Positions 58,753 to 64,000 of a DNA stretch of 64,000 nt are shown here, one piece after another. Numbering within the stretch: the first letter of the stretch is position 1; every line of letters starts with the position of its first letter. Below the pieces are notes generated by a model. The model did not search any database, was not told the origin of the DNA, and was given only the letters and a program-made list of their open reading frames with translations. The stretch lies in assembly GCA_905160935.1 (NCBI GenBank), contig CAJHZI010000642.1, positions 1,449,501-1,513,500 of the forward strand, read 5' to 3'. The position numbers and the translations under genes were made by a program. Source of the stretch: Enchytraeus crypticus. Its lineage: Eukaryota; Annelida; Clitellata; Enchytraeida; Enchytraeidae.

Positions 58753-61700
58753 ATGGCAGATCTATCATTGAGACTAAACGAAAATTACAAAGCATTTCCA
58801 TTATGGATTATAATATTTCACCACCTTCTCTGCGTGCTCACTGGTAAGTCTATCATGTTTCTGACATAAAATGACTAAATTGATGTGCTTTTCGGAAGTA
58901 CATAATTATAAAAATAAGGTTAAATTATTACCTTGTTTATTTTCAAATGTTATCTTATTGATTCATTGACTGGGCTGACATATATTTTATATTTAGCTAC
59001 ACGCAGTGATCCGTGCATTTGTTATTAATGTAAACTAAAGTGGGCTGTAGACCTTGCCATTGGATTGCTGACAATTTTCGCCTGTTTGTTTGAATCAGAG
59101 AGCAATATAAGAATCTGCAAAAATATCGAGCCTAAAAGTCAGAATTAGGTTGGTGTGCCGGTTAGATAGTTTCAAGTTATTAGAACTGTTGGCTAATATG
59201 TAAAATATCATCGATTTGCATTGTAACCTGATTGTATCTGACGCTACACTATTCCATAAAAAAAACAGAAAGTAGGGCTACTTTTATCTCAGTCTTTCTT
59301 TAGCATTGCCACACAACCGATGGTCTCTTGCCTATTTTCTTATCAGTCAATGATGATATCAATAAAAGCGATTAGTCTGCTTGTCTAAATCAAAATGTTT
59401 AGACCCCGCCCCTTTACCTAAGGATTGTCCCTGATCCTAAGGGACCGCCTCTATAACTAAAGGACCGCTATGTACCTGAAGGACCGCCCGTCCACCTAAA
59501 GGACCACCGCTGTACTTAAAGGACCGCCCCTGTACTTAAAGGACCGCTCCTGTACTTAAAGGACCGCCCCTGTACCAAAAGCACTGCCCCCGTACCTAAG
59601 GGACCGCCTCTGTACCTAAAGCACTGCCCCTGTACTTAAGGGACCGCCCATGTATCCAAGGAACCGCCTCTGTACTTAAGGGACCGCCTCTGTACCTAAA
59701 GGACCGCCTCTGTACCTAAGGGACCGCCTCTGTACCTAAAGGACCGCCCCTGTAACAATAGTTCAATAGTTAAAAGACCGTTTCTGTACATATGGGACCG
59801 CCTCTGTTCCTAAGGGACCGCCTCTGTACCTAAGAGACTGCCTCTGTACCTAAGGGACGCGTGCTCTGTATATCATGCATGATGGACGCGTTGTTTTTTG
59901 CATCGACATAGTTTGTCTGAATGTGTAGGCCTACGCTATGAGTCTATAATTAGCTTGGAACGTTTCCGCTTACAGGAATGGAGGCAATCATCAAAGGACT
60001 TGTGCAGCAGCAACACACGCAGCAACTATAACAGCAACAATAACAATACCTATAACAGCATCAAAGACAACAATAGCGATAGCAACAGGAATAGTAATCA
60101 ACAAAAACAGCAACTATAAGCAACAACATGAACTCAGTGACAATTCTAACGATATCAATAATGATAGAAGCAACATTATCTTTATCAACATCGTTCTCAG
60201 TGACATTATCATTATCAATAATATAAACCATATCTTAATATTATTATCAATAACAATCACGTTATGCCGAATACTGTCTCGCTCAAAAATAAGGGAAACG
60301 ATCATAGACAGGTCAGATTTAAACTGTAATCCGTTAACCAGGGGGTAATTACCCCTCCCCAGTAGAACTTTTTAAAGGATCACGTGCAATAAGCATTTAA
60401 CTTGTAAGCAACATTTTACTGACTTCTCAAGCACATGGATAGATAACCAACATAAAGCAGTAAAATGACATAAATTGAAGACCAGTCCACTAAACCGAGG
60501 AATATCGGCCAAGAGTCCGGGGCTAATAAAAATAAAAATAACAGAAATAACATAACATCATAACGTTGAGACTGTGGTTATTAGGTTAATTTCTGTGACA
60601 TCTTGAGATTCTTTACTGATTGTTATTTCTCCACCGACAAATACTTACTGTTATTATTCATGTATATCCAGAACTAGTAGACACTATTCTGCCGACGATT
60701 TACAACCATAAATAAAATCTGCTATAATCGATGAGGAGGCTGAAGCAAAACGAATAAATAAAACAGTTACTTGATGAGTCTTATGATCCATTAAATGAAC
60801 AGATGTTCTTAACTTCCTAGAAACTTAGAAAGCCATATAATATATCTGTTGGTAATATATCATCTGCTAGCGCCGCGACACAGGCAGCGATACAAGTAAG
60901 CATAGATAGAGAGGAAGAGCGTGAGACTGTTGTCGTCTGTTGAAAGTCAAACGCTGATCGATTGAATCATTCGAGCGAGACGGCAAAGCAGTGGACTATT
61001 AACAGAAGTGATCCGCTTTGATGCTAATGTATTAATGTAGACAGGGGCGGATTCAGGAATTTTTTAAGGGGGGGCCTGAAAATTTTTTTGGAGAGTTTAC
61101 ACATTTTTGCTTACAAAACTTTTGCCTTCTTCGGGACATATGGCTCAACCAGTAAAAATGCTGTGTGGGGGGCCCAAAATTGTTCATTTCAGCAAACTGC
61201 GCTCGGCTCATAGAGTGAGTGTATACCCGAATCTTACCCCCCCCCCACTCATACCCGTACTAAAGTGAGAGGAAAACCTAAAATGCCTACTATCCTACAT
61301 TTGTTTAGAAAAAAGTAGGTTACTTTTTCAGTACGTTTTTAAAATACTTTTTTCACCTCTGAGGAAGCTCAGCGAATCGGGAAGAATTGCAAAAGTGACC
61401 TAATTTTGGCTGAAGGTGGGGGCTTAAGCCCCTCGATCCCAGCCAAGGCTGTTTGCACCACTGCTTCGGGACAGAGGTCACATTTTTTACTTACACCCTT
61501 TATTCTCTTATACAGTGGTTAAAGTGAAAATTGAGAGCTAGTGAAACGGTCAACATTATTCGGGCCCCCTTCCATTATATGGGCCCCTAGTGGTGCCCCA
61601 TATTTGAAAACATTCCAGGTAGTCGGACTGTTCGAGTTCCCTCTCGTACCCCCCCCCCCCCCCAACCCCCTAACGCCCATATAACATATTTACACCTGGA

Positions 61701-63041
61701 AATTGTCATAGAAACAATGAAAATATAGTTTCTAAATTTTTATCGTCGGGCCTAAAGGGGGGGGGGAGCCGGCCTCCACCCCTGGATCCGCCACTGAATG
61801 TAGAAGTGTTCGACGAACAATCCGCAAGAGAAAAGCTGAAACATGAAGAATCATCGAGGGTTTGCTGGGTAATACACGTGCATTGCGCAGTCACGTGACC
61901 TAGATCATTGAGCCTGCGCAATTATCCTAGTTAACGCTAGAGAATCGCCCGTGAAGTGTGTTTATATACGATGGGTTTCTTGAAAGAAGAAAGAGGAGCG
62001 CAAAAGTTGATGAGCATAGATTGAAATTGATCCGTAGTAGCTATGGTCTGAATTGTTGGTCTGTTATAAGAGACGAACTTGATTAGATTAGGGTTAGGGC
62101 CCTAGTTTCAAAATTTTAGTATCAATGTTTCGCTAGTGTTTACTTTGAATGAAGAAATATATTCAGAAGTACATGAAGCAAATATTACAATAGTTTTCTC
62201 GAATAATGGCTCTTTTTACGTATTTGAAAATAAAACTCAATGCGTGTAGACTATACTTGTAAATAATAGATAAATAAGTACATAAATATGTTAATAATGA
62301 AGAAATAAAGTACTTTAGTTACAACGATGACTGTGTCCCATAGGCCCGACAACGAGGATGAGAGCACTTAAACATTCATCTCTGAATTCATAACAAATGT
62401 AATTATAATCAGTCAGTCGATAAATGTTTAATCCACACTTCTCTTCAAATGCCACAGCGGCTCTAGATGTATAATAGAGAATCCTGAATGAGGTGACTCA
62501 AGAGTCCACAAGCTCGTCGAAGTCTTTTATCTCAAAGCGTCAGGATAGGGCGACAGGAGAGAACGGAAATGCTTTGTGGTTAATGATGACCCGGAAGCCA
62601 TTATCTCAGCTTCAATGTTTACCTGTGCACTCTTAAAACTCGTTTTCTTCTTCTATATATATTTTCTTAATTGTGTTCTGTTTCTCTATCTCTCTCTCTC
62701 TCGTGTCTGCCAAGTGGCAGGTCCAAGATATATATACCTGCTCATATGCTTCTTTTCACGCTTTGGAAAGAGCACTCCATCGATCAACGAATTAATCTCT
62801 TTACAAAAGGCTTTGCCTTATCAATACCTAAGTTAGCCACCAACTTTCTACGAACATAGCTGCTGAGGTGATTTTCCAGTAGCCATCCTCAGTTATTACT
62901 CAGTCGCCTCTTACGACACGTGTAGTTTACGGTTGGCCTATTCTTCAGCGTCCCGGGACTTAACACTCTCTTCTGCAATCTCAACTAATCGGTAATTTTA
63001 TTTCTCGTTTTACCTCTGTCAGCCTGACTGTCTCATCTGTA

Positions 63042-63074
<33 letters not shown>

Positions 63075-63676
63075 GCCTGTCTATTGATGTGTCTGTTTAT
63101 CTTTCTCTCTCTCTCAGCTTTACTGAACTAGTATATGCCATTTCTATAATATGTGCATAAAATCAATGACTAATTTACTATTTGCATATAATTTATGTGC
63201 CTGTTTTTTTAATTCAGTTGCCACAGACGAATCCGGAGTCAGATCGAATCTTGGTAAAGAACCTCCATCGGTGGCTCCACAAGGACCGATATTTACTTCC
63301 ACGTTCCCTAACGAGGTCCACTTCGCCAACACCAGAGGTGTCGTCATATCCTGTTCAGCCTTCGCAAATCCATCGCCTCAAATTTCCTGGATCTACACAG
63401 GCTCTCATGGAAGTCCTTTCCATATTGCTGGTAAGGAAGCATCTTCTAGAGGCGACGAAGTCGTCAAGCCCCTATCTTCAGCAGAACAAGCAGCTAGTTT
63501 TGGGAGGGACGTCGAAGTGATCGCAGGTGTTGTGGACGTGCTTGGAAATGGATCTCTGTATTTTCATCCATTCAGAGATGAGTTGATGGAAGAAAGACAG
63601 GACGTGCTGAGGGTTCGATGTAAAGCGACGAACCCTCTGGGTTCGGTGCTTGGTCCAGAGATTCGCATCAGAACGG
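58753..63676 (+). CDS. Dscam-like cell-adhesion molecule, 5' part: signal-peptide exon and first Ig exon (continues beyond window)
   Basis: Exon 1 is 58753-58843 (30 codons plus one base). It starts at an ATG with A at -3 and G at +4, has a hydrophobic core (FPLWIIIFHHLLCVLT) and ends at a strong GTAAGT donor. Exon 2 is 63218-63676, after a TTTTTTTAATTCAG acceptor and before a GTACGT donor. Both exons end in phase 1, and the junction reads ...CVLT-V-ATDE. Exon 2 (153 codons) encodes one Ig domain: GPIFTSTFPNEVHF, ISCSAFANPSPQISWI (Cys and Trp of the fold), NGSLYFHPFRDE and RVRCKATNPLGS (second Cys). This matches the first Ig domain of arthropod-type Dscam proteins, which act as homophilic neuronal receptors and, in some arthropods, have very many isoforms. 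Odd point: about 25 extra residues sit between the WI strand and the NGSLYF strand. The remaining Ig/FN3 exons would lie to the right. Ig superfamily is certain; Dscam is a strong inference. Confidence 0.82.
59405..59862. repeat. Minisatellite, about 20-bp unit, about 22 copies
   Basis: Unit GGACCGCCCCTGTACCTAAA with CCTC and TTAA variants. It lies in the Dscam-like intron, 560 bp after exon 1. Confidence 0.95.
59863..61033. other. Dscam-like intron 1, part
   Basis: AGCAACAACAATAACA-type simple sequence (59990-60250); otherwise nothing recognised. Confidence 0.5.
61042..61796. mobile_element. Non-autonomous hAT transposon (755 bp) with 8-bp target duplication
   Basis: The left end reads CAGGGGCGGATTCAGG and the right end CCTGGATCCGCCACTG, which are inverted copies of the CAG(G/T)GGCGGATCCAGG terminus typical of hAT elements. 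The flanks are perfect 8-bp direct repeats AATGTAGA (61034-61041 and 61797-61804), the hAT duplication length. The interior has G-runs and C-runs near both ends and no transposase frame. It lies in the Dscam-like intron. Confidence 0.9.
62690..62962 (-). mobile_element. LINE 3' tail (E1), well preserved
   Basis: The reverse complement reads CGCTGAAGAATAGGCCAACC, CGTGTCGTAAGAGGCGACTG, GGTATTGATAAGGCAAAGCC, GGAGTGCTCTTTCCAAAGCG, TTGGACCTGCCACTTGGCAG, ACACGAGAGAGAG. It lies in the Dscam-like intron just before exon 2. Confidence 0.7.
63040..63082. repeat. (TGTC)n microsatellite
   Basis: About nine GTCT units, 135 bp upstream of Dscam-like exon 2. Confidence 0.95.
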
Positions 63677-64000
63677 GTACGTCCAATCTAACATCAATTA
63701 TTTTATCATCATTATCGCTTGATTATTTCAAACTGTAAATAGTCAATAATAACTTAAATGAAAATAAGATAGTTTAAGATAAGAAATTCAGTGCAAATGC
63801 ACAATTCAATGACAGATCAAGTATATCGTACTTTATTTATCGAACTTTTCAGCATAAATTATTTCCGTCACTGAGGAGTTAGTTTGCTGAATAGTTCCAT
63901 TCCTAGTTAAATAATCGACAAAATGAGAACTGCTACAGTCTGTATAGGATAGAAATTGAACAGAGTGTCTGCCGCTTTTGTCTCTTTCGAAACGAGATCG

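Noticed and set aside
62092..62103. TTAGGGTTAGGG, possible interstitial telomere repeat
   Set aside because: Only two units; expected by chance in 64 kb.

Overview
This window looks like AT-rich nuclear DNA of an invertebrate animal. The genes are split by GT-AG introns (one is probably GC-AG). There are no bacterial-style operons, and most of the sequence is interspersed and tandem repeats. Two gene identities, an N-terminal Dscam-type immunoglobulin exon and a membrane-anchored TTLL-15-like ligase, make an arthropod or other ecdysozoan plausible, but I cannot name the species.

Three host genes can be assembled, all on the + strand. (1) 3018-15626: a complete 13-exon TTLL-family (ttll-15-like) gene. 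Every splice phase agrees and the 1653-nt CDS encodes 550 residues. The protein has an N-terminal membrane anchor and several cysteines and N-glycosylation sequons, which suggest a lumenal catalytic domain. (2) 44244-45063: a two-exon BRI3 (brain protein I3)-like membrane protein of 114 residues whose only intron most simply reads as GC-AG. (3) 58753 to beyond 63676: the 5' end of a Dscam-like gene, with a short signal-peptide exon, a 4.4-kb intron and the first Ig-domain exon. The rest lies past the window edge.

The remainder is dominated by mobile elements. A nearly intact R2-like non-LTR retrotransposon (22256-25400) has an RT and a restriction-like endonuclease region in one frame, broken by a single TGA. 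An APE-type LINE (36906-39800) has lost the catalytic core of its RT. Pieces of related LINEs lie at 8240-8575, 41215-41575 and 43429-43929. There are two tRNA-derived SINE families (called SINE-A and SINE-B here), a 5S-rRNA-derived SINE, many copies of short retroelement tails that end in a CTGCC/GGCAG hairpin followed by (GA)n, and a 755-bp non-autonomous hAT element with perfect 8-bp target duplications.

Minisatellites are unusually abundant: unit lengths run from 16 to about 52 bp, and the longest array is about 1 kb. Several long perfect or near-perfect inverted repeats are also present. Some insertions are nested: a LINE fragment inside SINE-B, and a SINE-A inside a tandem repeat. Most short open frames in the window are by-products of these repeats and are not annotated as genes.
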